This document shows, piece by piece, positions 21,171 through 32,725 of a stretch of 64,000 bases of DNA; the first letter of the stretch is position 1; each line of letters begins with the position of its first letter. Source of the stretch: Botrytis cinerea B05.10 (Eukaryota; Ascomycota; Leotiomycetes; Helotiales; Sclerotiniaceae); NCBI RefSeq assembly GCF_000143535.2, contig NC_037315.1, forward strand, positions 248,001-312,000, in the 5' to 3' direction. The position numbers and the translations under genes are program-made. The notes beneath the pieces are model-generated. The model worked only from the letters and a program-made list of their open reading frames with translations. It had not been told where the DNA came from and did not search any database.

Positions 21171-22156
21171 ACATGAAATCCAGCAGATGAAACTAACCAA
21201 CTACTAAATCATTTAGAAATCTCTCGCTCGCTCTCTCTCTCTCTTTCTCCCTCTCAGATTAGTGATCATCTATTCATATTTCTCCCTCTCTCCCTCCTCC
21301 TCCTTCTAAACCCCAAATTCCACCCGACCAGCCACTCTACTACCACTAATAATAAGCAACCCTCCTTCTTATGCATCTCTCACGAGTGGATTATCAGATC
21401 TTCCAATATCAAACCATCTCGCTACTATACATGCAACAAACAACAAACAGCAAACCACGAAAACCAAACAACATCCTCAACATCGACATCGACATCAACA
21501 TGCCTATTACCAACACATCCCCCAGAACTGAGCAACTCCCAAGTCTTCACAGTATGGAATTACAATTGAGGAAATACATACCCTCCTATTCATAAATAAC
21601 AAAGACGGTGCTAAATTCGCAGTATGTCGTGTACGAAAGATGTAAATCTGCTCTTCAAGCTGGACCGCTCAATACGTTCTCTGTGATCGGATCCTAGAGC
21701 TCTATGGGGGTTGGGCTGAAGCTATGATTTTTGGTAAGATGAAAGGATGTAGAGACATCGCTGCGGTATCAATCTTAGTACATGGAGATGTTTGATAAGT
21801 CAACCTTGTACTATGGAAAGGACCGTGTTGCTAAAGAACCACGTTGGTTTATGTTCAATGATAGCTGACTCCATTTCAATCTTGTATTATACGAATGGTC
21901 GACGTGATTCCGAAATCTGGAGGTTGGACATGCCCGGAGAATCATAGAAATAGAAGCTTGAACGAACAGAACGTGTATCTAAAATAGATCTCTTATATAA
22001 ATCTGTATTGTATACTCATACTTAAACGTAGTGAAGAATGTGATCCTTGAAATTTGAATACATGCCACACATATTGCAACATAATTAAAAACAAATATAC
22101 ATCCGGACCCCCATTTAACCGATCGACCTCCCATCTAATTCGTACAAACGTTACAA

Positions 22157-23731
22157 TCATTGATTTTTATCAAACCCTGCACCCCCAGCGGCAGTAAACT
22201 CCAATTCCTCCGTCAAATTCCCATACTGCGCAACCCAATAATCAACAAGATAATTCTGCCTTGGCTGCCACGGACCTCTATCTCCTGCCATGGGCAAATA
22301 TCCCTTTGCCTTCTCGACATACGTACTACTCAAATTCAACATGGGCTGAGAATTCATCTTATCGCCATGAACTTTCGGAACAGCTGATACGATGTTGTTC
22401 TCTCGCATGTGTTTAAGCAGTCGAACCAATACTCCCGCGGTAGTGTCGGCCCCCAAAGTCCATGAAGCGTTTGTATAACCGATGACTGTTACTGCATTCG
22501 GCATGTCTTGAAGCATCATGCCTTTCCACATATATTTGGTGGAATAGTCGTAGGGGACGCCATCGATGCTCACTTTGGCGCCGCCGGCAAGTTGCATTTT
22601 AAGTCCAGTGGCTGTGATAATTATATCTGCATCGAGGCTTTTCCCCGATTCGAGCTCAATACCAGATGAGGTGACGGTTTTAATGGTATCAGTTACGATA
22701 TCAGCTTTTCCTGAGTGAAGACATTTGAAGAAATCGCTGTCTGGGCAAACGCATAGACGTTGTTCCCAAGGATTATATTTGGGGCTGAAGTTAGGATCGA
22801 TGGGAATGGTTGAAGGAATTTCCTTCTTAGTTCTGGATCGGAGGAGTTTGCAGGCTGTGCTGGGGAACTGACGACAGAAGTGGAAGAATAGTAACGGGAG
22901 TACCAGGAATCTCCAACGAATCAATTGGCTAGCCACCCAACTTGGAAGATATTTCCGCATGGAACTTCCGGTGGAATCTCTTGCGGGAACCCCCATTATC
23001 CACGAAGGACTTCGTTGTAACATTGTTACTTTGGTTGCTTTATCTGCCAGATTTGGTATCAATGTAATTGCCGTAGCACCACTTCCAATAACGACTATTT
23101 TCTTGTCTGTGTAATCGAGATCCTGGGGCCAGAATTGAGGATGTATCTTCTTGCCCTTGAAGTCGTCTATTCCAGGTATTTCGACTTTCAATGCCTCGCT
23201 GTAGTCATAATAACCTGTGCTCCAAATAATCCATCGTCCTTTTATAGTGCTCTGCCTTCCACCCGCATCAACTGCTAATGACCATTGCTGTTGTTCCGTT
23301 GACCAATCTGCCGATGTGACATTATGGTAGAATTGTATCTTCTTATCGATACCATATTCCTCGGCAGATTCTTTAAAATATTTGCAGATTGATTCACCAT
23401 CAGCGATCGACTGGGAGCTCAACCATGGTCGCCATGGGAATCCAAATGTATGCAAATCCGAATCGGATCTAATGCCAGGATATCGGAATAGATCCCACGT
23501 TCCGCCAATTGCTCCGCGATTCTCGAGTATAGTATAGGTCAGGCCTGGAAGTTCTGTTTGTATACGACTGTAAAGTGTTAGCCATCTGCTTGGATCGCTA
23601 ACGAGAGAAACATGGACAAGAATTCAATATCCAACAATTAGGTCTTACTATGCAGCATTAATTCCCGATAAGCCAGCACCAACGATAACAACGTCGTAAT
23701 CGCAATTTCCAGATCTTTGGACAGAACCCAT
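22157..23731 (-). CDS. Baeyer-Villiger-type flavin monooxygenase
   Basis: Predicted 497-residue class B flavoprotein monooxygenase using FAD and NADPH. Exons 23649-23731 and 22157-23567 join in frame. The FAD-binding glycine motif is at 18-23 (VIVGAGLSG), followed by GGTWDLFRYPGIRSDSD. The fingerprint FKGKKIHPQFWP at 164-175 fits FxGxxxHxxxWP, which marks Baeyer-Villiger enzymes rather than plain FMOs (usually ending in Y). The NADPH-site glycines are in VVIGSGATA (from G189), and a late IIITATGLK motif is present. The substrate is unknown; related fungal enzymes oxidise ketones and secondary metabolites. Neighbours to the right are a decayed AAA ATPase and a P450 on the same strand, a possible oxidative-metabolism locus. 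Confidence 0.9.
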
Positions 23732-24575
23732 TATGTGTGATTTGGAGGTTGTAAGGATCTACAGTAAGGATGTATACACAACAGGTGTTGATGTTATATT
23801 GAAAGTAAAGTTCGGTAAAATACACAATGGCTGTGTCAAGAACAACAAGAAATCAAGACGGGGAATTAGAAGATATAAAGAGCAACAGAGGAGTAACCAT
23901 TCGAAGTGAATGTAAGAAATAGATCAAGGATACACACCGAGGCTCAATATCCTGAATACTGATACATGAAACATTTGAAAGGAAAGAGGAATGATGTGTG
24001 TGGCATTTGCATTTACCGTTAAGACATGCTCTCCATCTCAACAAATAATACCGAGGCCCATTTACTAGAGCATACGTCTCTCGCAAAACTAAACAGAAGC
24101 AAGCTTAGTTTGCGTTATTGGCGTCGGTGAGTGTGGTATGATCGACATACGGACGGTCCATAGATTTCCACAGTCCGTGGGTAGTTATTATTGGCCCTTC
24201 AAGTTTGATCAAAGAGGGACTGCAGAAGACCAGTACCAGGTGAAAATACAATGATGAAGGGGCGAGATAGTTCCGCAACCGAGAAGTTTTGCAACGAATA
24301 GAAACCATCAGAATGCGATCCGAGATCAAGGTATCTCGTAGTTTTTGATATCGTAGATTTTGATATCAAACACGTGATCCATGGAGTCGGAAGTTGTCAT
24401 GCCGAGGGCAATATCACTAGGAGTTATGCCTTCTTGATGAACAGGATTTGAGGAGGTGGGCAATCTATTCGTCCGTCTCGCTGTTCCTGATTGGTCTACG
24501 AGTGTTATATAAACTATATGAAGGCAATTCGGAGCCTATGTGATATCCCGAGACTGGGGAAGGGTTATGTAAAGG
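23732..24575. other. Upstream region of the monooxygenase
   Basis: No intact gene. The left part should hold the promoter of the monooxygenase. The right part precedes the BCS1-like relic and may be its old promoter. Confidence 0.4.
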
Positions 24576-25468
24576 ATGGACCCGGATGCTAAGAAGGGAA
24601 AGGCCGGTCGAAAGTTTGACTACGCAGCTCGACAACAATGTCACAGAAGAGTCACTTGGTTAAGAAATGGTGCGTGGTTCGATCAAGATCGGAGAAATCT
24701 CATTGTGTATGATTTATCACATTCTGAGGCGAATTTACCGGAGATTCAGCTGTTACCTTTGCCGACTCCTCAGTGGGATGATGGGAAGACAACAATATCC
24801 AGGCAACTGAAAACATTGGATTCTAATCACAAATCGGCTTAGTAGGCCTATCGATAAATAGTAATGAATCCAGAAAAGAAAGATCAAGTATTGGCAGACA
24901 TTAAAAAGTATCTGAAACCTAGAGAACGTCCTCGGTATGCACGCCACACTGACGAGGTTATCTGTTTCTGTTGCGATACGAGTGAATATGTGCACGTGAG
25001 TGCGCTAGCGCATAAGCGTATTGCATATAGCTCTCGTAGCTCTGAATAGATAGACACAATACAATACATTATACCATACCTATTATGAAGACGTCATAAT
25101 CACCACAGAGGTGATACTGTCAGTTTCATGGATCGGCGGGAACCAGCAAAACCTTACTTACTTTTGTTATTGTTAGTTTATCCGATCTTAATATGTATAT
25201 TGCTAGTTTCATGTCTTCAGATATAATCGAGAAAGATCTCGAATTGATTTTTGATGCTCTCTATTCTCATTGTTTAGTCCTTCTCGAAGACATCAACTCT
25301 GTCGGACTTACTTGTGATACATTCTTTGATTCGAAGGCATTAGATAAGAAAACTGGGATTTCATTATCTGTTTTTCTCAATGTTATTGATGGCGTTGCCT
25401 CTCAAGAAGGGCGTGTACTGATCATGACCACGAATAAGCCTAAAGGTTGGATGAAGCCTGGCACATGA
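24576..25468 (+). pseudogene. Decayed BCS1-like AAA ATPase
   Basis: Relic of a fungal BCS1-like AAA ATPase (normally a mitochondrial-type membrane ATPase family), split across several frames. An N-terminal piece (24576-24842) ends in TTISRQLKTLDS. A second piece (24864-25049) starts MNPEKKDQVLADIKKYLKP, matching the family's DPEKK...DIxxYL stretch. From about 25124 a frame reads FHGSAGTSKTLLTF where the Walker A FHGPPGTGKTSL should be, so the invariant glycine before Lys is Ser. Walker B (CLVLLEDIN) and the following LNVIDGVASQEGRVLIMTTN are recognisable. The text after that is cut short (KPKGWMKPGT instead of an RPGR-type end). Stops (for example at 25112), frame changes and the altered P-loop argue against function. 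Confidence 0.82.
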
Positions 25469-25733
25469 TGATGTATGATACAATTTGTACCTAGTTGTGC
25501 TTCCAGCTCTGATAAATTGTGATAGTTCAAATTTCTCTGTATTAATCAAAGCTCCAAAATGAAAATTAAATAGAGATTCTAATTATAGCGTAATAACTTC
25601 TCCTTGTTCCAATGCCCTGGTGCAGAATCACATTTTCGATTTTGTCAACTACCAACACCTCTAACAACCCAAGTTTACCAAGTTTTTATCAATCTAAATG
25701 CATCTCCACGCGACGCACGCATTTCTCAATTTC

Positions 25734-27447
25734 TCAATCTCTTGGGACTGGCGTAAGTCTAACTGGGAGTGGCTTCTTATCCCAGACTAAGAATATCTTT
25801 ACGTCACTCCAGTTTTCCATTCCATCGCACATCTCAATGTCAAATTCCCATAAAATACGGGCTATTATTAACCGCATCTCTACATACGCAAGACTAGTTT
25901 TTGACGTTAGTATTGGTACAAAGTCTGTGAGCTCGAATTTGTTGCGAATAAACGATAGAAAGAATGCTTTGTGTCTATATACTTACTTCTTCCCAAGGCA
26001 ATTTCTAGGACCGAAACTGAAAGATTGCATTGCTGCCTTATCGTCATTCGCAAATTCTGGTGGGCAATTTGTCTCGAAACGTTCGGGGATAAATTCATCA
26101 TGTCTAGTAAAATTCGACGGGTAATGGTTCGCTGCCAACTGAGCGATACCCGCTTGCATCTGGTATATGTCAGCGTTTTTCAACGTCCCTGGTAGATTTG
26201 TACAACATACCCCACCGGCAACAAAGCCACCATCAATCATATCTCCACCTTGTGGAACCCTTCTTGACACTCCCGTAGGTGTAGATGGAAAACATCTTAG
26301 CGTCTCAGTCAGAACGCAGTTGAGATATTTGAGTCTGTTGACCCCCAAGAAAGTTATGTCATCTGAGCTCGAAAATGCCGTTCGAATCTCCGCTGTAAGC
26401 TTCGCTAATGTCGAGGGATACTTGCACAAATACCATGTGCAAGCAGCTAAAGCCGTCGCCGTTGTTTCACTGCCAGCCACAATCAAAAGATTTGAATTCG
26501 CAATTAACTGCTGATCGCTAATTCCATTCTCTGGCTTTACCATGAGTGATAGAAAATCCATCCTGTCAGTTTTGTTTTGTTTTCGTCTCATAACTTTCTC
26601 AACCGTCATTTTATGATGATCAGCCCCTTTCTGTGCGAGGGATTTTGGCATGAATAATGGCAGCATCCACTCGATGGAAGGATAGTAATTCAATGCTTGA
26701 CAAAAATAATTGAACTTCATACTGTCGAATATCATCTTTACCCAAGGATGATATGATGAAGATGTGAGACAGCCAAAAGGTTCGCCGAATGCAAGATCAC
26801 CAATGACATCGAAGGTGAAGAACTAGAATTCAAATTATCAGTACCACGTCAATGATTAAGCGGTTTAACTTGAGAACTCACATTGTACCAAGAAACCATG
26901 TCAACCGTTTTCCCCTTCTTTGATTCCTCTTTCAGTTGATCAATGAGTAATTGTGTATAACCTTGAACGATTGGCTCTTGCTCCCTCAATGCAGCTTCCG
27001 AAAATCCCCTCGACATGAGCTTTCTGAGAATACCATGCATCTCTCTCTCAGCAGAAATAACTCCACCAACAGAACTATTTTTACTTGTGAAAAATGGCGT
27101 CTCTTTACTCATTTCAGGTTTTCCGTTTCGAAATCCATAGATATCGACCCAAGCTTGGCTGGAGACGAATGAAAGCTCGTCAGGCGCTATGCGCACTACC
27201 TTTCCATATTTCTGATGTAATTCTTTGACTGTAAAAGCGAGAGTTCCGTTGATCATCTGGTTGATATACCACAGGCGGCTTGAAGCAGCAAGCACTGGCC
27301 CGGGGTATTTGCTGAGTGGATGGAAGAATATTCGATAAAAAATACGCAGAATTAGGAAGACAGACACCTGAAGGTTGTTAGTCATGAAACATGGCAAGAT
27401 AAATGATCGCTTACCAAAGCCACACTCAGGAGGATAATATGTGCCAT
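25734..27447 (-). CDS. Cytochrome P450 monooxygenase
   Basis: Predicted 504-residue microsomal P450. Exons 27415-27447, 26882-27367, 25987-26822 and 25734-25893 join in frame. The first exon codes only 11 residues, which with exon 2 form the membrane anchor (MAHIILLSVALVSVFLILRI) and the HPLSKYPGP hinge. The I-helix oxygen-binding segment is AGSETTATAL, the K-helix ETLR and the haem motif FSFGPRNCLGK with C448 as axial ligand. The last exon supplies LAYVEMRLIIARILWEFDIE, the expected L-helix and beyond. It is similar in type to fungal secondary-metabolism P450s such as the CYP65/isotrichodermin-hydroxylase type, but I cannot assign a clan. It lies beside a decayed ATPase and close to a Baeyer-Villiger enzyme. 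Confidence 0.93.
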
Positions 27448-28647
27448 GAGGCAATGTGCTAATATCTCGTCACAACAATGGTGTTATATTAGTTGTATTT
27501 GAAATTGCCAATATTAAGAGAGAAGTGTCAAGTTTAGCGTGCTCATATTTTAAGGAAAAGATTATACCTAGTGAAGAGAGGGCAATGTTTATAAACATTA
27601 CTATGGAAAGCGGACATTTAGACATTTTGCGTATTGAAAGTCCGTACACAGCGCAACCGCGTGGAAAAAAGCTTGATTCGCAAGCGATGCAACGCCACCC
27701 TCCATGTCTTCATCTCGAAGGCCCACGTTCGCTCCCCTTATTGAACTATTAATAACTTCATTGTTGTAACTGCATTACCTCCAAATTCTTATTGGTTAGT
27801 TACAAAGTGGATTCTTTCTATGTGTTTTATTGCTGGATGCGTTTTTATTGATGGCTTAGGTAGTATTACTGGGGTTATATATTGTTGATGCAGTAACTTT
27901 CCAAGGGTAACGTAATTGCCTACTATTCTTTATTTATCTCTTTGTTGGATGCATATTTATTCTCATAGAGTTGTCTCAGATAGTTTTCTAGTACAGAAGC
28001 TTTCTCGATTCCCCTTTCTTTGGTTTATTCTACTTCAAATTTTTTCAATGTAGCTGATCCAACATTTCTACTAATGATCCTGAAGCCTATTGCTATTGGC
28101 AACCTATCGGTTTGCAACTATTACTTTCACTACACCAAGCGGCTTTTCCTAGATCCTCCTCATATTTGCTCCCAATGTTCGAGAAGTGTCCATCTCTATT
28201 GCAGGCAGTAGGAAGCGATAACTAATGTTATATGATGGTGTTTTTATATCTTTTAACAGGTTGTATAAACAACAAAAATATTTCGAAACCATATTTTTCT
28301 ATACACTATATTAAACATCAAATCAATTAATAATATTTTGAAAAACGTTTTTTTTATTTCTGAACTCCCCTAACTAGGGCTATCGATAAGTGTAACAAAA
28401 GATGAAATTAGTTGAAGAGATTTATTTTGTCTTCTCGAGAGACCACGATTGTATTGAAAATATTGAACTTTTCTCGTTAGGTTCGAAGGAACAACCTTTA
28501 ACTAACTATATACATGTATTAAGACGAACCCGCAGTTCAGAGTTCGGGAGTCAAAGATTCTGGGGAGAAATTAACTAATATATGCAGGTCCTTGATGCTT
28601 GAATCAATCTCTTCACATCCCAGCTAAGTGATTGCTGAGGACAAAGC
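27448..28647. other. AT-rich intergenic region
   Basis: No gene is supported. The sequence is strongly AT-rich, particularly 27760-28400. Two related strings occur (ttgctggatgcgtttttattg near 27830 and ttgttggatgcatatttattc near 27942), perhaps an old duplication. Short open frames lack motifs. Confidence 0.45.
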
Positions 28648-29730
28648 TTAAGCGTGGTCAATTGGGGATGGACCAGCGTCAATTGGGTAGGAGTAGATAT
28701 TGTTTGGTCCCTCGGCCATCAATCCGTTTCCACCAGGTCTCATTTGGGATGCTGGAAGCAACAACTTCTTGTCAGAAGTAACCCACATAAGATCAGTCCA
28801 AATCAAAGCATCATCTTGAACAAGAATGGATGCGTATCCATCAGGGGTGACCTTCCAGATAGCGAGCAAATTGGTGTCGCTAACATAGACGTTTCCATCA
28901 GCATCGATGGTAGATCCACCAGTACTTGGGGTTAAGGCGAAGGGCTCGGTGAGATCACCAAGGCTGGCAGCCATGGTAGCGTTGGTCAGTGCGGCATCAA
29001 CATAGGCGGTCTCGATGCGGTAAAGTCCTCCGTTACATGGTTGATAGTAGAGGTAAACTCCGTCGGGGGAGACCTCGATTTGGTCGAGTCCAACAGCAAG
29101 TGTGCTACCTGCGGCACCGTAACCTGGAACAAGTGTGTGGTTGTACATCATAGGGAAGAAGGCAACGGCGGATGGGTCATCAACGAGAACACGGACTCCA
29201 TCTCCAGTAGTCATGTTCAAAACGACGAGAGCACCGGCAGTGTCGCTGAGATAAGCGACCTCACCGCTGGCACTGAAACGAACATCATCAATACCGCTGT
29301 TGGAAGCGATGATACTGTCGAGGTAGTAGATCTTGTCTACGGTATCGGTGGTAAGATTGCATCCAACTAACTTGGTGGATCCGTTGACACCGCTTGAACC
29401 ACCATCGACCAACCAGTAACGACCATCGGGTCCAATTCTGGCACCATCAATGCTGACAAACTGGAGGCTAGGGTCGGAGCTTGGATCGCTTGCGTTGTAA
29501 GAGTTCCAATAGGTGTCTGGATACATGACAGTTGAGTTATCGGCGAGGAGCTCTACAGTAATTGGTGGCAAAGTGGTAGAGTAACGCTGGGAAAGGAACT
29601 TGCGTCCATCGGCCGAGATAAAGATACCTTGGGTAGGTAACTCGACCGAGTACTCAAGGACGAGGCCTGGTGCAAGAGCTGCAGCCATTGGCACTGCTGA
29701 GAGGAGGGAAAGAGCAAGAGAAGACAACAT
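28648..29730 (-). CDS. Secreted Yellow/MRJP-like propeller protein
   Basis: Intronless 360-residue protein with a signal peptide (MLSSLALSLLSAVPMAAALA) and a predicted six-bladed beta-propeller of the Yellow/major-royal-jelly type, related to SMP-30-like propellers. Motifs seen are SIDGARIGPDGRYWLVDGG, SGIDDVRFSASGEVAYLSD, GLDQIEVSPDGVYLYYQPC and STIDADGNVYVSDTN, i.e. repeated DG-x-Y/W blade turns. It has several N-glycosylation sequons. Biochemical roles in fungi are not established; insect members include dopachrome-conversion and amine-binding proteins. Codon use looks even and GC-richer than its AT-rich surroundings. A TATA element lies about 60 bases upstream, suggesting tight regulation. 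Family assignment is fairly confident, the function open. Confidence 0.8.
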   Translation of the reverse strand: MLSSLALSLLSAVPMAAALAPGLVLEYSVELPTQGIFISADGRKFLSQRYSTTLPPITVELLADNSTVMYPDTYWNSYNASDPSSDPSLQFVSIDGARIGPDGRYWLVDGGSSGVNGSTKLVGCNLTTDTVDKIYYLDSIIASNSGIDDVRFSASGEVAYLSDTAGALVVLNMTTGDGVRVLVDDPSAVAFFPMMYNHTLVPGYGAAGSTLAVGLDQIEVSPDGVYLYYQPCNGGLYRIETAYVDAALTNATMAASLGDLTEPFALTPSTGGSTIDADGNVYVSDTNLLAIWKVTPDGYASILVQDDALIWTDLMWVTSDKKLLLPASQMRPGGNGLMAEGPNNIYSYPIDAGPSPIDHA

Positions 29731-32725
29731 GATGAGATTGATGAAACTGATGTTGAACTATTGAGATTCTGTATGTATTGGGGCAGCTACTATATATACT
29801 TAATTTCACAATGATTCTGCTAGGATATGCTCCACGGTGACTGACGGGCAACCTGCAAACGTCATGACAGTTCCAGTCCAGTTTTTGTTTCTATATGCAG
29901 GGGAACTTCTGGATTGCTCGGAGCTAGATTCTTTAATTTAGTAGGTGCATCTGATACTCGTGGCGCTAGAACTTACTCGACAACTCTAAATGCGCTAGTA
30001 AATGCCATATGGCTGCAAACCACAGAGAGATTACCCCTGTTTCCTGGCGTTCAAGAATCGGGGCTGTGCGCTTTCTGACAGCCTAGGTGCGTATTCTCGG
30101 TCCCATTGCACAATCTTGATCATAGTCTGTGTTGATCGATCATTTCTCCTCCTTGAATAGGAAGTTCGAATTTTTTCGAATTATATTCTATATTGAGAAG
30201 TGACTGTAAATATAAGATCAAATTTCAAGCGTTTCTGCTAAGCAGTTTCCTGTAAAAGTCTATGACCTTTCACAAAGAACCTATCAGGCCACATGCCGTG
30301 AGCAAATACTACAGAGGGATTCTTAGTATGGTATTATGAGTATAGTCCCCACAATCAAACCAACCAGGTACTTCTCGGTGGCGTGGGGCTACATGAATAC
30401 TAGAAGGATCCAATCACAGGTACATAACCCCAAGTCCCCCTAATATCAGAAAGTTTCTTCATCAAGGTGACTGGAGGGTTTACCCCGAAGACCTCGGAAG
30501 GAACATTAGTGTCAAATCGGAGTTGTGATCGTAGCTCTGATAAGATTTGTAAGCTGCTACTTGAGTAGACTTTCATCCTTGGTATTAAGTACCGGCCCAT
30601 GACACGTTTTAGTGCTTCAAGCTCACCCGGTCCCGAAGCTAAAAGGAGCATAAATGAAGGTTATTTGCAAGCCCTGTCAGGTCCATTATCCACTATATCT
30701 TGAATGATGAAGATAATCACTTAAATGGCTTGGGGAAAAGTCTATGCGTGGTCTAAAAACTGGAGTAGATACCATACAAATGATTCGCCAAGCGTAAAAC
30801 ATATAGCAACCAAGATATTCTTCGGTCCCGTGTCGGTCCCGAAAGTCTTGGTGGATCAGAAATCCAGTACAACATGATAGAAGAGCCGGGCAGCGCAGTG
30901 TTGATGCTTGCTTGAAATTTAAGAAGAACTATACAGCGACGATGATCATTGAAGTACGCGTAGAGGTATGGAGTTATCAGATCAGAATTTAGTCACAACC
31001 ATTAGCTAGGCTGAGATAGTGCGGAAACGTGCCGTGAATATCTGAAATGGCCAACTTTTCTGTGATCTAAACTTACTCTATACTTTCAAAAAAGCATCTT
31101 ATTAATAACTCATATTGAATCTGACTTTTCTTCAAGTGCTCGTAAATCTTCTCTGTCCTACAAATAATATAAGTTCTTATTGCTTGACAATTGCCTACCT
31201 GTAAATAGAACAAAATTCCTCAATCTTACATGAATCGTAAGACCATTGAATCTCAATGCGACGATGTCATTTCTGTGTCCTTCAATTGACCTAAACATCT
31301 TCTTCGGGCCTGTCCAACCTGTGCCCACTCTTCAAAAAGAATGTGTCTGAGCACAGGATCCATCATAATTCTATTGTTCTCAGTCCACGCGCTCTCTGTT
31401 GGTCTCTGAATCTCTGAACCCTTTCACGGACGTTGCCCCAAGTAGTTCATTTTTTGGAGAGTATCTAACAAAAGATATCTCATATCCTCAGGGAAAAGAC
31501 AGGATAAGAAAGGGTGTTCAATCGTCCAGGATGCGATCCAATAATTAAAAGCTTTAAAATATTCAATCCCTTTAAAACGATGAAATCATTTCATATGTCG
31601 ACATAAGCCCAATTGTTAAACTGATTGAAAGAATCGATTTGTGAAATTGATGATGGTATCTTCAGAATATTGAAACTAGAATTGTACAATGGACTTGCAG
31701 TCTGGACTATTAGAAACAATAAGATAGGAAAGTGAAGTAGTCGTTAAATTGAAAACTTCGTTTCGGTAAAGCGTTTTTCCACACGAGGTTTTTTGCTATT
31801 CCGATGTTGAGCCATGAAATCCTCAGCTCATGCAGTCGTGGTGTCTCTAGAAATAGCTTCGGTAATCTAGATGTTAATTCACCTTCCTCGCCAGACAGTG
31901 AAGGGGCATGCTCGTCAATTCATGTTTCGAGCGCGAGGTGACCTACCAACAGCATCAAAAACACTTAAAATGATAACTTGAACATCGAATCTGAAGTTCT
32001 GAACATTGCTGTGGCCGAATAGTTGAAAATGCTCTGGCTGGTGGCGAACCAATGAATGAAAGGAAAGTCTCCCGAGGTGGAGCTGTCTCATGCAGGAACT
32101 TCTTGTATGTCTGCTGGTCACGTGTCAGCATCGTATCAAAGAATTTTCTGGCCCTCTAGTATGCCACTCACCTTGAAGCATACCATACCAGTCGGGGGAA
32201 GGGTCAAAACTGGACCTGAGTTCTCTACACTGTTTTCCAGTGTCAATCGGGATTCATGATGTGGTCATGCCCAAAAATTCTGACCGCTTGGGTACGATTA
32301 GTTCTACCCTATCGGCAAAGTTTCCCAAGTTTACCTCTCCACTGTTTTCGGATTTTTTGAAAGAGTTCCTGACTAGCTGCTTATGTCAATGAGGTAAGTT
32401 AAGCTTATATCAAACACAGAAGATATTTCTCTTATCCTCAAAATTATCCACAGTAATTCCTTATCGCTCAAAAAAACAACAACAAGCAGGCAGGTTCTCC
32501 GTGGTGTCAACTCGCGTTTGTATCTAGATTTTCCTATATTCTGTGGAAACAGTGAGTGATGGTGTGACAGTCGAAGATAAGTACATCTCTACATTAACCT
32601 CCATTTCTCTCTCACATAGTTGTGCTTTAAATCGTTCTCTTATTCTCCAATATTGAAGCCCTCTCCATCAGTGTATATGTTCTGAATACACCTTCATCAA
32701 CTCATAATTTTTTGATCTTGAAGAA
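29731..32725. other. Three-kilobase gene-poor region
   Basis: No gene is firmly supported. One minus-strand frame at 30400-30651 (83 codons, containing GPGELEALKRVMGRYLIPR) follows an acceptor-like ttttag and could be an exon or relic, but I recognise no family. Another at 31915-32121 on the minus strand has no motif. The right end should hold the sugar-porter promoter. Confidence 0.4.
29791..29798 (-). promoter_or_regulatory. TATA element of MRJP-like gene
   Basis: tatatata lies about 60 bases before the start of the MRJP-like gene, a suitable spacing for a core promoter. The string is its own reverse complement; its strand is assigned from the gene. Confidence 0.55.

Larger units (their letters stand above)
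20333..22156. other. Convergent spacer with simple repeats
   Basis: About 1.8 kb between convergent genes, with no supported gene. It is dominated by simple repeats (atccatca units at about 20756-20818, ggagat units at 20991-21015, atac units at 21131-21170) and by an AC-rich stretch around 21420-21520 whose open frame looks non-coding. Confidence 0.5.

Noticed and set aside
22157..29730. Full secondary-metabolite biosynthetic cluster
   Set aside because: There is no polyketide synthase, NRPS, terpene cyclase, prenyltransferase or Zn2Cys6 regulator between these genes, only tailoring-type enzymes.
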